The position numbers and the translations under genes are program-made. A DNA stretch of 64,000 nucleotides from Paraspadella gotoi (taxonomy: Eukaryota > Chaetognatha): assembly GCA_051294375.1 (NCBI GenBank), contig CM119264.1, positions 24,603,842-24,667,841 on the forward strand, written 5' to 3'. How positions within the stretch are numbered: the stretch's first letter is position 1; each line of letters begins with the position of its first letter. This document shows, one piece after another, positions 1 to 11,409 of this stretch. The notes beneath the pieces are model-generated. The model was not told the DNA's origin. It made no database searches and was given only the letters and a program-made list of their open reading frames with translations.

Positions 1-161
1 TAGAGAACGCCGAAGATTAATAATACGAAGCGACGATATAAACGATTAAAAACTTCTTCTTATCGAACCTTTTTACGGCAAAGAAGGACGACAGCAATGC
101 GTTGTCCCTCGTTTGGCAAATTTCTTTTCGCGGCGGGGAAAATAAAATGGAAACCGATTCT

Positions 162-173
162 GTCTCTCTCCAA

Positions 174-211
<38 letters not shown>

Positions 212-268
212 GATCCTCTCTCTCTACTACTCTCTCTTCTCTCTGCATCTCTCTCTCTCTCTTTCTTT
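162..268 (+). repeat. (CT)n microsatellite
   Basis: Interrupted CT tract of about 105 bp in block A copy 1. The matching tract in copy 2 is at 5076-5181 and has different interruptions. Confidence 0.95.
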
Positions 269-1764
269 TTTATTAGCCTACAACGCGTTAATCTGCTGGG
301 AAATAAGGATAATTGTCGCGTGATAGCAGGGTTATCACCGAAAATTTTGTTGGAGATTCTCGCTGCTTCTCCAGATTTATCCCGTATTCCACAGTATTTT
401 CAGTTGACTTTACTGAAAACTTCGGCATACATGGTAGAGTAGCGAAAAATTACCAAAACAAATTGTTCATTAGGTAAGTGACGATAAATCAAAACGCAAG
501 AAAGTCGGAATACGTGCGCAACAGTTTTAACGCAATCTCGGATGCGGAAATCGAAAGCGGGAAATTTTCTCCGTCGCTGAATCTTAATCTGAGATTCTCA
601 GTTTCCATGTTTCGATTTCCAGCGTGCGCCGCTGCAGCATCCCGCCGCATCCCGCAGCCCTAAATGCCCCGCCGCAGCCCCCCCCGCGCTTGGGAGCGTC
701 GCTGATAAGCCTGCTCCGCCCGCGGAGAAGTGTGACCGCTGACGAGAATCGCTTGACGAAATCGAATGGAGACAGCCTTTGTCGTTTGAAAAAGCATTTG
801 ACCTTTAGATTAGAGAAAACGCTCAAGACATTAATCATATGCGACCGGTTTATTACTAAGCTTGGCCACTGATTAACATAATGATTGCATTTAATGATGG
901 GTTTTGTCTTGGCGAATGTAATTTTATGTAAAAATTCTGATGGAGACGCGAATCTGAGTGTTTGAAAAGTTCTTAAAATAGTTTAAATACAAAATAGGAA
1001 AAATAGAATGACTGGGAATTTAGATTGGGCTATTTTCGTGATAAGATTTGTTCCTCAGGCGAGAAGCTATCTTTCGAAATTTTTCGAAAGTTTGGACATT
1101 GAGCGATGAACACGATTTGAATATATTAATATTTGCCTAAAATTTTCATTTATGCAGAGAATCTTTTCACCGACACACAAAAAATTGTCGAAAATCAACC
1201 GTCGAACAAATTTAGCGAAAATACAAATACGCCTGTTCCAAATATAGAGGGGACATATTTTATATTGGATTGTACCGATTTTCATATAGACAAAGAATGT
1301 AAACAACGAAACCAACGTATAACAAGATCGTCTTCTCCGCGAACATAAGATCATCGAGGGTCGACGCTGTTTTTTCTCCTTGCGCGCGCCCGAATTTCCG
1401 TCGGACAGATCATTTCCCCTCGAGACTTCGATTTCCCGCGGAAACCTCCGGTTTTTTAGTTTGTTGTTGTTGTCGTTGCTATGCCCGGTGCACTGGGTTT
1501 TCGCCGACCCGGGAGGATCGAGGGAGGTATGCGCGGGCGGTCTTGGGGCCGGAAGCGAGGGAGAGGGAGGGGGGGGCGGGGCCGGGTCACCGACCTCACC
1601 CCTCAACTCGTTCGTTTTCCGGAAATCCGCGCAGTCGGCGGTCCAGTCGGATAGGTCGAGTCGGCGATGAACCGTCGAAGTCTCGAACGACAGGTTTAAG
1701 CCCTTTTTGATGGCTGCTACAGATGGTATATTATCATTATGTGTGTTTTTCAGGTTTCCTGCCA

Positions 1765-1982
1765 GATGAAACTAAAAGACAAAGTCTTATAACAGCAGGC
1801 AACGATTTTATTTTATTGTACAGACAAGTTTCGGCTTTCATTGCAAGCCTTCATCAGCCTTCTATCAGCCTCTATCACCTTCAATACAGCACTGATTGAA
1901 GCTTGAAACGAAAAGCCGAAACTTGTCTGTACAATAAAATAAAATCGTTGCTGTATGCAAGACTTTGATCTTAGTTTCAATT
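1765..1982. mobile_element. Fold-back element, degraded copy
   Basis: Same element as the one at 6605-6812. The left arm (about 1765-1855) and right arm (about 1891-1982) are inverted copies, but extra bases interrupt them (for instance CAGCAGGCAACG where the partner has CAGCAACG). In the other copy the arms match perfectly, so the mismatches here are more likely base-calling errors than evolutionary decay. Confidence 0.8.
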
Positions 1983-3088
1983 ATCTAAAAACACAACGAA
2001 AAAAGTTTAATCACAAGGTTTACCTGCCATGTCTTATTTGACCAACTCCTTCAAACTTCCACTTAAGAAAATAAAGCAGGCGAATTTCCGAAATTCGAAA
2101 TATGTAAGTTACCTCAATAATTTTTTCTTCTTTAATTCCGGTTAATTGATAATAATTAATAACGTTAATAATTTCGCATCTATGTTTTTCAGGGCCTGCC
2201 GTGCTCGCCTTTCATAATGGTTGTCACAACAAAAAAAATCTCTGTCAATTCTCTGACGGTCATTCGTTCGCAGACACTTACGAAGTTTCGCACCTCTAGA
2301 CGCCATCTATTCTCGTCTCGGCCGTTATATTAGCTTTTAAAACTCAGCCGCAGCCGTCATTAACTCTATTAACTCGTTAAAACTCATCTGCCATCTCATT
2401 CCATGCTGCATCTATTTTCCTTCTGTAATTTGTTACTGATCCTCATAATATAATCGAATCTTCGCCTATATGCCCATCACTTACTCTTGTCCCTCCCTAT
2501 TTTTAAAATCCCATCTTTTTTTGTTTTTCTTCACCTAACTTTACTAACGGTCTTTCCCCCCGTCTCGTTCACGCAAACGCTTCACCTCCTATTTTTCTTT
2601 CACTTATCAACATCCCGAAAAACTTGTCTCTCCATATCTCTCTTCTCTTTTCTTTTGTTCTTTTTTTTAGAAAACGTCTTGGCCGATTCTCAGGTCCAGC
2701 TCCACTGTCCGATCACCCGCTTCTCGCCCCCGACGCTGCGCTCATCATCTTTCAATTCTAAAATTCGTTTGGAAAGGGCCGTTTATTTGGAGTGAGGCGA
2801 TAACGGAGGTAGTTCTCAAACAGAGTTGTTAATATAATTATAATTAGTCAATAACATCTGCACAGCTCAGCTTATTCTCTTATCTCGAATATCTCTCTCT
2901 TCTTTTATCTCTTTCTCCTTTCCTCCTCCTTTCTCAACTCCCTCTCTTTTCTATCCGCTCTCGTCTCTCTCCTGCTATCCCACTTTCGCCTCATCCACCC
3001 AACCATTTTTCTCGCCTCGATAATTCACTCTTATCTGCTAATCTCACACTCTTCAGCATCCGCCTGGTCGCTTTGGACATTTGCTCGT

Positions 3089-3473
3089 GAAGAGAGAGAG
3101 AGAGAGAGAGATATTGATTTTCCACGGTGGGCAACACCGAAACGCCTAAACGAAACACGAAACTTTCAAAACTTTGGATAAATTTCCATTCATTCTCTTT
3201 TTTTTCAATAATTTTTATTTCTTTTTTTCTTCTTTCACGAGATAATTCTGATTTTAAATTTTCTCGTTTGACATTAGGCAGACCCCAACACAATAAACCG
3301 ATTAAGGATTTGATGAAAGGGGAAAAAAATTAAAAAGTTAAATTTATTTTTAATCACCAACTCACAAAATTTTGGAATAGTAATAAAATATATTAAACTA
3401 AGCTACGTAGAAGCAAAGCATTTCCCTCCATTGTGCAAGTTTTAAAAATTACGTCTTTTTATCTTAGTTGTTC

Positions 3474-3509
<36 letters not shown>

Positions 3510-3527
3510 TGAGAGAGAGAGAGAGGG

Positions 3528-3560
<33 letters not shown>

Positions 3561-4090
3561 AGAGAGATAGAGAGAGAGAGAGAAGAGAGGAAGAGAGAGA
3601 GGAGATATTGAATATTTCCACGGTGGGCAACACCGAAACGCCTAACGAACAACGAAACTTCAAAACTTTGCGATAAATTTCCATTCACATCTTCTCTTTT
3701 TTTCAAGTAATTTTTTATTTTCTCTTTTTTTCTTTCTTTCACGAGATTAATTCTGATTTTAAATTTTCTCGTTTGACATTAGGCAACACCCACACAATAA
3801 ATCCGATTAGAGGATTTGATGAAAGGGGAAAAAAATTAAAAAAAAGCAAGTTTAATTTATTTTTAATCACTCCCAAAAATTTTGGAATAGTAATAAAATA
3901 TATTAAACTAAGCTAGTAGGAAAGCAAAAGCATTTCCCTCCATTGTGCAGTTTTAAAAAAATTACGTCTTTTTATCTTAGTTGTTCTCTATCTTTCTTTC
4001 TTTCTTTTTCTTTCTTATCTTTCTTTCTTTCTTTCTTTCTCTTCTTTCTTTCTTTCTTTCCTTTCTTTCTTTCTTTCTTTCTTTCTTTCT
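3089..4090. repeat. Local tandem duplication, two ~0.4-0.5 kb units
   Basis: Unit 1 (3089-3510) and unit 2 (3511-4090) share the order (GA)n tract, then about 370 bp beginning TTTCCACGGTGGGCAACACC, then a (CTTT)n tract. Shared landmarks include GGTGGGCAACACCGAAACGCC, GATGAAAGGGG and CATTTCCCTCCATTGTGC. The units differ by single-base indels and by the length of the simple repeats. The joins lie in the GA and CTTT tracts, so replication slippage, unequal exchange or repeat-mediated misassembly are all possible. No gene is seen. Confidence 0.9.
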
Positions 4091-4172
4091 CTCACTATGC
4101 TCTCTCTTCTCTCTCTATCTCTCTCTCTCTCTCTCTCTCTCACTCTCTCCCCCTCTCTCTCCTTCTCTCTCA

Positions 4173-4203
<31 letters not shown>

Positions 4204-4205
4204 AA
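4000..4205 (+). repeat. (CTTT)n followed by (CT)n
   Basis: About 90 bp of CTTT units followed by about 110 bp of CT repeat that runs into the gap at 4206. Confidence 0.95.
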
Positions 4206-4230
4206 NNNNNNNNNNNNNNNNNNNNNNNNN
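4206..4230. other. Assembly gap, 25 N
   Basis: Fixed-size gap placed at the end of a CT microsatellite. Confidence 0.99.
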
Positions 4231-4867
4231 TTACGGATTTCTTGCGGTGATCGTCGCGAAAAAAAATGTTCTTTTCAATTTGCGACGACGGGAGGCGACG
4301 TGACGACCGCGGCCGCGACGTGGCCTTTCCGAGAGACACGCCCACCGGATCGTCGTCTCATTTCCTCGTCTACTCCTCCTCCTCCTCTTCCTCCCCCCCA
4401 GCCTTTTCTCACGACGGGGGTTCAACTCGTTTTGGAATTTCATTGACGAAACGAGCGAATCGTTACGAGTCCGCGACCGACTCTGTCATCGATTCTCCCA
4501 TGAGTAATGATTAAAATGTGATTTTGAGGCGTTAAAATTATAATCAAAGAATTCCAATGTCATGCGGACTCGACAGGCAAGGTAATTTTTTTTTTTTTAA
4601 GATTAATTTATTGGTAAATTTGCGTGTAATTATACTAGATAATGAGATGATTATTTTTGGACTTTTAAGCTACATCAATTGTGTTCAAATTTATAACACA
4701 TTACAAGCGGATTGTTTACTAAGGAGTGCCGCTCTCTAAGTTATGTGTTCCCAAATTGTAAGTAATTCCTATCTCTCTGTCTTTCTCGTTATATCTTCTC
4801 CCCACGGAAACTTTTAACTAAAAATTAACGAGGAATTTAAAATAAATAAAAGGAATAAGTAACTGGA
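4231..4867. other. Short sequence island between two gaps; no gene recognised
   Basis: The first 280 bp is CpG-rich (TCGTCGCG, GACGACG, GCGGCCGCG) and open on both strands. A plus-strand frame at 4266-4514 encodes a Ser run from CCTCCTCCT-type repeats and resembles no family I know. The rest is AT-rich with nothing identifiable. Flanked by 25-N and 10-N gaps, its placement relative to block A is uncertain. Confidence 0.6.
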
Positions 4868-4877
4868 NNNNNNNNNN
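4868..4877. other. Assembly gap, 10 N
   Basis: Fixed-size gap immediately upstream of block A copy 2. Confidence 0.99.
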
Positions 4878-5075
4878 TCGAAACGAGGCATTTAATTTGT
4901 CACGGTATTCATCCATACACGTCGTCGTTTAGAGACGCCGAAGATTAATAATACGAGCGACGATATAAACGATTAAACTTCTTCTTATCGAAACTTTTAC
5001 GGCGAAGGAGCCAATCGTTGTCCCTCGTTGGCTAATTCTTTCGCGGGGGGAAAATAAAATGGATAACGATTTTCT

Positions 5076-5076
5076 G

Positions 5077-5127
<51 letters not shown>

Positions 5128-5134
5128 TCTCTCT

Positions 5135-5176
<42 letters not shown>

Positions 5177-5181
5177 CTCTT
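5076..5181 (+). repeat. (CT)n microsatellite
   Basis: About 105 bp of nearly pure CT in block A copy 2. Confidence 0.95.
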
Positions 5182-6604
5182 TTTTATTAGCTACAACGCT
5201 TAATTCTGCTGGGAAATAAGGATAATTGTCCGTGATACAGGGTTATCACCGAAAATTTTGTTGGAGATTCTCTGCTGCTTCTGCTAGATTTATCCCAGGA
5301 TTCCACATGATTTTTCAGTTGACTTACTGAAAACTTCCATACATGGTAGAGAGCGAAAAATACCAAAACAATTTGTTCATTAGGTAAGTGACGATAAATC
5401 AAAACGCAAGAAAGTCGGGATCCGTTGCGCAACAGTTTAACGCAATCTCGGATTCGGAATCCGAAAGCGGGAAATTTCTCGTCGCGATCTTAAATCGTAG
5501 ATTCTCAGTTTCCAGTTTCGATTTCCCGCGGCGCCGCTGCAGCATCCGCCGCATCCGCAGCCCTAAATGCCCCGCCGCAGCCCCCCCGCCGCGCTTGGGA
5601 GCGTCCGCTCGATAGCTCTCCCCCCGACGGAGAAGTGTGACGCTGACGAGGATCGTTGACGAAATCGAATGGAGACGCCTTTTCGTTTGAAGATTTGACC
5701 TTTAGATTAGAGAAAACGCTCAAGACATAATAATGGCGACGTTTATTACTAAGCTTGGCACTGATTACCAAATGATTGCATTAATGATGGGTTTTGCTTG
5801 GCGAATGGTAATTTATGTAAAAACTTCGTGAAGGAGACCGGAATTGAGTGTTTGAAAAGTCCTTAAAATAGTTTAAATACAAAATAGGAAAAAGAATGAC
5901 TGGGAATTAATTGGGCTATTTCGTGATAAGATTTGTCCTCAGCGAGAGCTATCTTCGAAATTTTCGAAAGTTTGACATTGAGCGATGAACACGATTTGAA
6001 AATTAATATGTTTCCTAAATTTTCATTATCAGAGAAGATTTTTTCACAACACAAAAATTGTCGAAAATCAACGTCGAAAAATTTAAGCGAAAATACCAAA
6101 ATACCAAAGCCTGTCCAAAGTCAGGGGCAACATATTTATATTGGTTGTACCAATTTCATATAGACAAAGAATGTAAACAACGAAACCAACGTATAAACAA
6201 AGATCGTCTTCCCGCGAACATAAGATCATCGAGGGTCGACGCGTTTTTTTCTCCTTCGCCGCCCGAATTCTCCCGTCGACGATCCTTTTCCCCTCGAGAC
6301 TTCGATTTCCCGCGGAAAACCCCGGTTTTTGTTGTTGTTGTTGTCGTTGCTTGCCCGGTCACGGGTTTTCGCCGACCCGGGAGGATCGAGGGAATGCGCG
6401 GCGGTTTTTGGGGGCGGAAGCGAGGGGAGGGGAGGGGGGGGGGCGGGGCCGGGTCACCGACTCACCCCTCAACTCGTTCGTCGGAAATCCCAGTCGGCGG
6501 AGTCGGACGTCGAGTCGGCGATGAACCGTCGAAGTCTCGAACGAAGGTTTAAGCCTTTTTATGCTCATGGTAATTATCATTATGTTTTTTTCAGGTTTAC
6601 TGCC

Positions 6605-6812
6605 AATTGAAACTAAAGACAAAGTCTTGATACAGCAACGATTTTATTTTATTGTACAGACAAGTTTCGGCTTTCATTCAAGCCTTCATCAGCCTTCATC
6701 AGCCTTCATCAGCCTTCATCAGCACTGATGAAGGCTTGAATGAAAGCCGAAACTTGTCTGTACAATAAAATAAAATCGTTGCTGTATCAAGACTTTGTCT
6801 TTAGTTTCAATT
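6605..6812. mobile_element. Perfect 88-bp fold-back with hammerhead-like core
   Basis: The left arm 6605-6692 is the exact reverse complement of the right arm 6725-6812. The 32-nt spacer is made of the 10-mer GCCTTCATCA, also repeated at the inner end of the left arm (four copies at about 6682-6721). Read on the plus strand, the right arm has CTGATGA (6725-6731), a GGCTT/AAGCC stem (6733-6737 with 6744-6748, loop GAATGA) and GAAA (6749-6752). This is the order of a hammerhead ribozyme core, with one extra A before the stem. TTGT/ACAA (6754-6757 with 6762-6765) could form a short third stem. Such minimal hammerheads are known in Penelope-like retroelement repeats. That this one belongs to a Penelope-like element, and that it cleaves, is inference. 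No protein-coding part is present. Confidence 0.75.
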
Positions 6813-7815
6813 ATCTAAAACACAACGAAAGAAAGTTTAATCACAAGGTTTACTGCCATGTCTTATTTGACCAACTCCTTCAACTTCACTTAAGAAATAA
6901 AGCAGCGAAGTCGAAATTCGAAAAATTGGTAAGTTACCTCAATAATTTTTTTTTCTTTAATTCCGTATTGATAATAATTAATAATTAAATTTCCATCTAT
7001 GTTTTTAGGGCCTCCGTGCTCGCCTTTCATAATGGTTGTCACAACAAAAAAAAATCTCTGTCATTCTCTGACGTCATTCGTTCGCAGACACTTCGAAGTT
7101 CGCACCTCTGACGCCATCTATTCTCGTCTCGCCGTTATATTAGCTTAAAACTCAGCGCCAGCGTCATTAACCTATTAACTCGTTAAAACTCATCTCCATC
7201 TCATTCCCATTGCTCATCTTTTTCCTTTCTGAATTTGTTACTCGATCCTCATAATATAATCGAATTTCGCTATATCCCTCACTACTCTTGTCCCTCCCTA
7301 TTTTTAAATCCCATCTTTTTTTTTCTCACCTAACTTTACTAACGGTCTTTCCCCGTCTCGTTCACACTTCACCTCCTATTTTCTTTTCACTTCAACATCC
7401 GAAAACTTCGTCTCTCCATCTTCTCTTCTCTTTTCTTTGTCTTTTTTTTGAAACGCCGATTCTCAGGTCCAGCTCCACTCCATACCCGCTTTCCCCCCGA
7501 CGCTCGCTCATCATCTTTCAATTCTAAAATTCGTTTGGAAAGGGCCGTTTATCTGGGAGGGAAACGGAGGTAGTTTCAAACAGAGTTGTTAATATAATTA
7601 TAATTTAGTCAATAACATCTTGCCACTCAGCTTATCTCTTATCTCGATATCTCTCTCTTCTTTTATCTCTTTCTCCTTTCTCCTCTTTCTCACTCCCCCT
7701 CTCTTTTCTATCCCTCTCTCCTCTCTCCCTTATCCCACTCGCTCATCACCCAACCATTTTTCTCCCTCGATTAATTCACTCTATCTCTATCTCACACTCT
7801 TCAGCATCCGCGTCG

Positions 7816-9640
7816 CTTGGACCATTTGCGTGAAAAGCCTCGCCGAATCATCGTCATCATCGTCGTCGTCGCCGTCATCGTTGGACCAAAGTCATAATTT
7901 TTCACTCTTATTCTCACCCTTTTCTCGGAAAGAGCCGGCGCCTGTCTCTCCTCTTCTCTCTCTCGATCTCTCTCTCTCTCTCCTCTCTCTCATTCTCATC
8001 CTCGTCTCTCCGTCCTCTCTCTCCTCTTCTCTCTTACTCTCTCATTCTCTCTCGCTGCATTCTCTCTCTCTCTCGTCTGTCCAGGCGAAGAAGCGAGGGT
8101 CTTACGCGGAAGAGACGGATCGTCCATCAATTCGAACGTCACACGAGAACCGAGTTACAATTTATTTCTATCGATAGAAGTTTTTTTTACCTAATTGGGG
8201 GAGAGTTAGATAGCGAGTGACGTAGACAGAGACAGAGACAGACAGAAACAGAGATAGAATAAGACAGACATCGGATTAAAACTAAATTCCAAAGAGACAC
8301 CGACTGTTATAAAATTTCGCAGGCTCCAGTTTATTTTTTATTCGATTTATTTATATTCGATCTCCATTTATCGTAATCAATGTTTATGTCTCCCTTTACT
8401 TTTTTTTTCTTTCCTGCAAAACGTCTGGCTTTTAAATCGACTTCGTTTTCATTTCAAGATCGAGAAAATATTTTTAAAAAAAAGTGATAAGAAAAAAATT
8501 GTGCCAAACAAGAAAACGTTTTATCCGATCCAATCAATCTTCAAGAGAGAATCTGCTTTCATCTCTCCGTCTCTTTCTCGTTTCTTCTCTGTCTTTAACT
8601 TCGTGTTTCAACGTCAATCTTTCTGTCTCCCGTATAATGTATATCGCGTCTATTTTCTTGTATTGCTATGAAAGTGTTTGAATATTAGACATTATCTTTG
8701 TTTTTTGTTTCTGACTTTGTTGGAGTCTCTCTCCTCGTCTCCTGCCTCCTCGCTCCCCATCTCGCTTCCTCGTCTGTCCATCTCTTCCGTCACCGCTCCT
8801 CTCTCCGTCTCCCCACTCCTCTATCTCCGCATCCCTCTCTCTCCTCCTCTCTCTCTCTCTCTCTCTCTGCTCTCCCTCTCCCTCTCTCTCTCTCTTTTTT
8901 TTCCTTTCTAAGATTATCATTTTTTATCGGCTCCTTAACGTTTCGAGCCAAGAATCTGATTTTTCTTCATATTATTTCAAATCTTTTCATAAAAAATTCT
9001 TCTATAAACGAAAAGCTTTCCTCCCAACTTCTTTTCCCACTTCCCCATTCCCGGATTCTCGCACTTTTCATCATGCTTGTCTCGCTGGTTGCCTTTTTTC
9101 ATAATTTGCTTGCTTTTCCGAGAATCACTTTATTTATTACGATAGGATTATATAAATTTGCCTGAAATACTACTAGAGAGCAACAATTTCCCATTTTGCT
9201 TGCTTTGCTTGGTAACCCGAGGCCATCGCTGGTTTTTCTCCCATTTTTTTTTTCTCGTTGTCTTTTTTTTTTTACTGAGACGGAAATTCCCCGGAGTAAA
9301 ACCCTAAGATTCCCCGTCGTTTCAAAAAAAGCCTCGAGAAAAAGAAAGAAAAAAGAAAGAGAAAGACCCGCAATAAAAATCGCTTAAAAGTTGGAATAAA
9401 TGAGAAAAAGAAAACAAAAAATGGGAGGTGCTCTTTTACAGTCTCCTTCACGAGGAAAAAAAAAGAAAGCGTAGTTCTAATTTGCGATGAAAATAAAAAA
9501 AAAGAAAAGGAAAAAAGGAGAAAAAAAAAGAAAAGTTGTGATCTCGTAAAAGCGAAGAACAAACAATTCGATCCGCGGGGATGCGATTCCACGTTTCCCC
9601 CCCTTTTTTTTCAAATCCCCCCCCGGGGAAAAAAAAACCT
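7816..9640. other. Pyrimidine-rich intergenic DNA; no gene recognised
   Basis: Contains a short CGT/CAT repeat (7848-7882), interrupted CT-rich DNA (7940-8080), an ACAGAG-type repeat (8222-8272) and a CT tract (8831-8897). At 9240-9640 there are A- and T-homopolymer clusters with runs such as C8 and A9. The 185-residue open frame at 7620-8177 is almost entirely Ser/Leu/Pro from CT-rich DNA and is not a credible gene. Confidence 0.6.
8831..8897 (+). repeat. (CT)n microsatellite
   Basis: Interrupted CT tract. Confidence 0.9.
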
Positions 9641-9649
9641 GAAAGAGAA

Positions 9650-9980
9650 GAAACACTCGGCATTCCTCTTTGGCATTCTTCTGTGTTTTTTACAACTCGG
9701 CATCTCTCTGTGGCCTTCTTCGGAGTTCTGACTCTTCTTCTTTACAACTCGGCATTCCTTTTTGACATTCTTCGTCTTTTTTTTTCAAACCTGCATTCTT
9801 ATGATTTGTTATCCTGACATCTGGGCATTCCTCTTTTGGTATCCTTTTGGTATCATTCTTCTTATTCGTCTTTTTTACAACTCGGCATTCCTCTTTGCCG
9901 ATCTTTCGGTACGTGATTTTTAAAACTCGGCATTCCCCAATTGCATTCTTCTTTGCAAGTTGGCATTCCTCAAAGGATTC
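9650..9980 (+). repeat. Degenerate minisatellite, motif ACAACTCGGCATTCCTCTTT
   Basis: The motif ACTCGGCATTCCTCTTTG, with a CATTCTTC half-motif, recurs irregularly (about 9656, 9694, 9748, 9821, 9880, 9926, 9960). The minus-strand open frame across it (9690-10034) is Lys/Glu/Cys-rich with an ECQ/ECRV-like periodicity, produced by the repeat. No known family. Confidence 0.7.
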
Positions 9981-10401
9981 GCACAATTTGTGGGGAATTT
10001 TTTTTTTAACACACTCATCAGTAAGGCGGGCCAAAATTGAACATTTTTATAACATCTAGTTCTCTCAAAAAAAAATATTTTTTTACTTCTACTACTATAT
10101 CGATTTTCAATGTAACTTTTTGAATTAGTACATTGAGTTGTTACACTGAAGCTTTTAAATATTTATGAATATAAGAACGAATTCTTATAAAGCCTAAAAA
10201 GTTAAATAAAAGTTAGTATTATAATTTGATAATAGAAAAATATTTAAAAAAATTATCATTATCATCATCATTGACTGATTTTATATTTTTTTAAAAGATA
10301 ACAAAAATATTTTAAAAGTTGTATTAATAACCTATATCTAACTATAAAGCTCTATCGTTGTTTATTGGTAATAGAGAAAGCAAAGAATTTTGAATTTTTA
10401 A

Positions 10402-10450
10402 CAACGATTTTAATTAATAGTTGGACATGTTTCGGCTTGTTTACTTCAAC
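10402..10450 (-). mobile_element. Diverged relict arm of the fold-back family
   Basis: CAACGATTTTA, then a spacer, then ACATGTTTCGGCTT and TTCAA occur in the same order as in the left arm of the 6605 fold-back (CAACGATTTTA, ACAAGTTTCGGCTT, TTCAA). On the minus strand this reads TTGAAG...GCCGAAACATGT, a decayed version of the same CTGATGAAG...GCCGAAAC core. It lies about 45 bp from the left end of the miniature transposon at 10494. Only one arm is visible. Confidence 0.5.
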
Positions 10451-10493
10451 ATAAAAAAATAAAGTTTTTTAAAAACTTTATATAGTAATAAAA

Positions 10494-11097
10494 TACAGTC
10501 TTGTGCAAAAAAAAGGACACTCTTAAATCCTAGATAGCTCGCTTTTTATGCTAGAAATTTTATTTTAAAATAATAATGAGTTGAAAATAATAATGTAGAT
10601 TTTTAAAAGTAAAATCTATATGTGTAAGTTTAAAAAAAATGGTCAAGCCATTCAAGAGCTATAGCAACCAAAAGAAAAATGGTCAAAACACAAAATAAGA
10701 GAAAAAACATTTTTGAAGATCCGAGGATGCCGTTCAGCTTTGATTTTTGGGCGTTGAAATCATGTATCATAACAAATTTGGCATGGAAAGAGTAGATTTT
10801 TGAAATAGGAATACATATGTATAAGTTAAAAGAAAATCGGTAAAATTACTCCAAAGAAATGGAACCTTAAACACAAAAGGTTAAAATTTGTAAATTTTTA
10901 TCTGCTTTTTTTGAGTAGTTCCTTTTAAAAAATCATTGCTCACAAATGGATTGCTAAATTTGAACCAAATTTGCAGCAATGGTTCCTTTTTCCATAAAGT
11001 TTATTGACCTATAATATTTTCCATAATAAAAGAATCTAACAAGATTTATTTGGGCAATGTTTTTGGATGTCCTCTTTTTTTTTTTTTGCGCAGGTCT
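10494..11097. mobile_element. Tc1/mariner-like miniature element (MITE)
   Basis: The left end reads TACAGTCTTGTGCAAAAAAA then GGACAC. The right end, at 11069-11096, is the inverted form (GTCC..., a T run, TGCGCAGGTCT). The CAGT start after a TA dinucleotide is typical of Tc1/mariner elements, which duplicate TA. At about 604 bp, with no transposase frame, it is non-autonomous. Two internal subrepeats about 190 bp apart (near 10605-10690 and 10795-10880) share TATGTGTAAGTT-like and AAACACAAAA motifs. A relative lies at 21908-22161. Confidence 0.6.
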
Positions 11098-11400
11098 TTT
11101 TTTAAATGCTTCCGTTGTCCACACCGTGCGCTTATTCATAAGATAAATCTTAAAACTATTTTCATTTTCATATTCTTTAACAGTGACTTTACCATTATTT
11201 ATTTGAGAGAACTTCTAGTTTTAAACCTGTTCCGGCCTACTCATCAGTCATACTTTTTTTTTTCAAAATTGTTTAGTTTAATTGCGTTTTTAATTTTGGG
11301 CTAAATTTTCGTCGCGACGTCGACATAAAATTAATTTCTAGAAAATAAAAAAAAATGAACGTCACGATTTAATTAGATGAAAAACAAGAAGGAGAAAAAT
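11098..11400. other. AT-rich spacer; nothing recognised
   Basis: About 300 bp with T-rich homopolymers; no repeat unit, RNA or credible open frame. Confidence 0.5.
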
Positions 11401-11409
11401 GAGGAAATG

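Larger units (their letters stand above)
1..3090. repeat. Block A, copy 1 (continues left of window)
   Basis: Co-linear with 4930-7815 along its whole length. The left end starts with the same AGA(A)CGCCGAAG sequence seen at 4930, so the unit extends beyond the window edge. Differences from copy 2 are mostly single extra or missing bases scattered through unique sequence, with few substitutions, as expected of unpolished long-read consensus rather than old duplication. It contains a (CT)n tract (162-268), a CpG-rich stretch near 620-720, the degraded fold-back at 1765-1982 and pyrimidine-rich DNA at 2480-3000. Homology stops in the (GA)n tract at 3089-3110. I see no gene; the open frames in it differ between the two copies. 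Confidence 0.9.
4930..7815. repeat. Block A, copy 2
   Basis: Direct repeat of 1-3090. Sequence 4878-4929 is the left continuation, which lies outside the window for copy 1. Landmarks shared in order: the (CT)n tract (5076-5181), TTAGGTAAGTGACG (5380), CCTAAATGCCCCGCCGCAGC (5562), the fold-back (6605-6812) and GTCCCTCCCTATTTTTAAA (7289). Past about 7815 it continues into sequence that copy 1 lacks, because copy 1 breaks off in (GA)n. The perfect fold-back arms suggest this copy is the more accurate one. No gene is recognised. Confidence 0.9.

Noticed and set aside
471-480. TAG/GTAAGT splice donor (also 5381 in block A2)
   Set aside because: A good consensus, but no open frame or other exon signal upstream in either copy; such sites are expected by chance.
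7620-8177. 185-residue Ser/Leu/Pro-rich frame
   Set aside because: Derived from interrupted CT repeats; no conserved motif, and block A copy 1 does not keep the frame.
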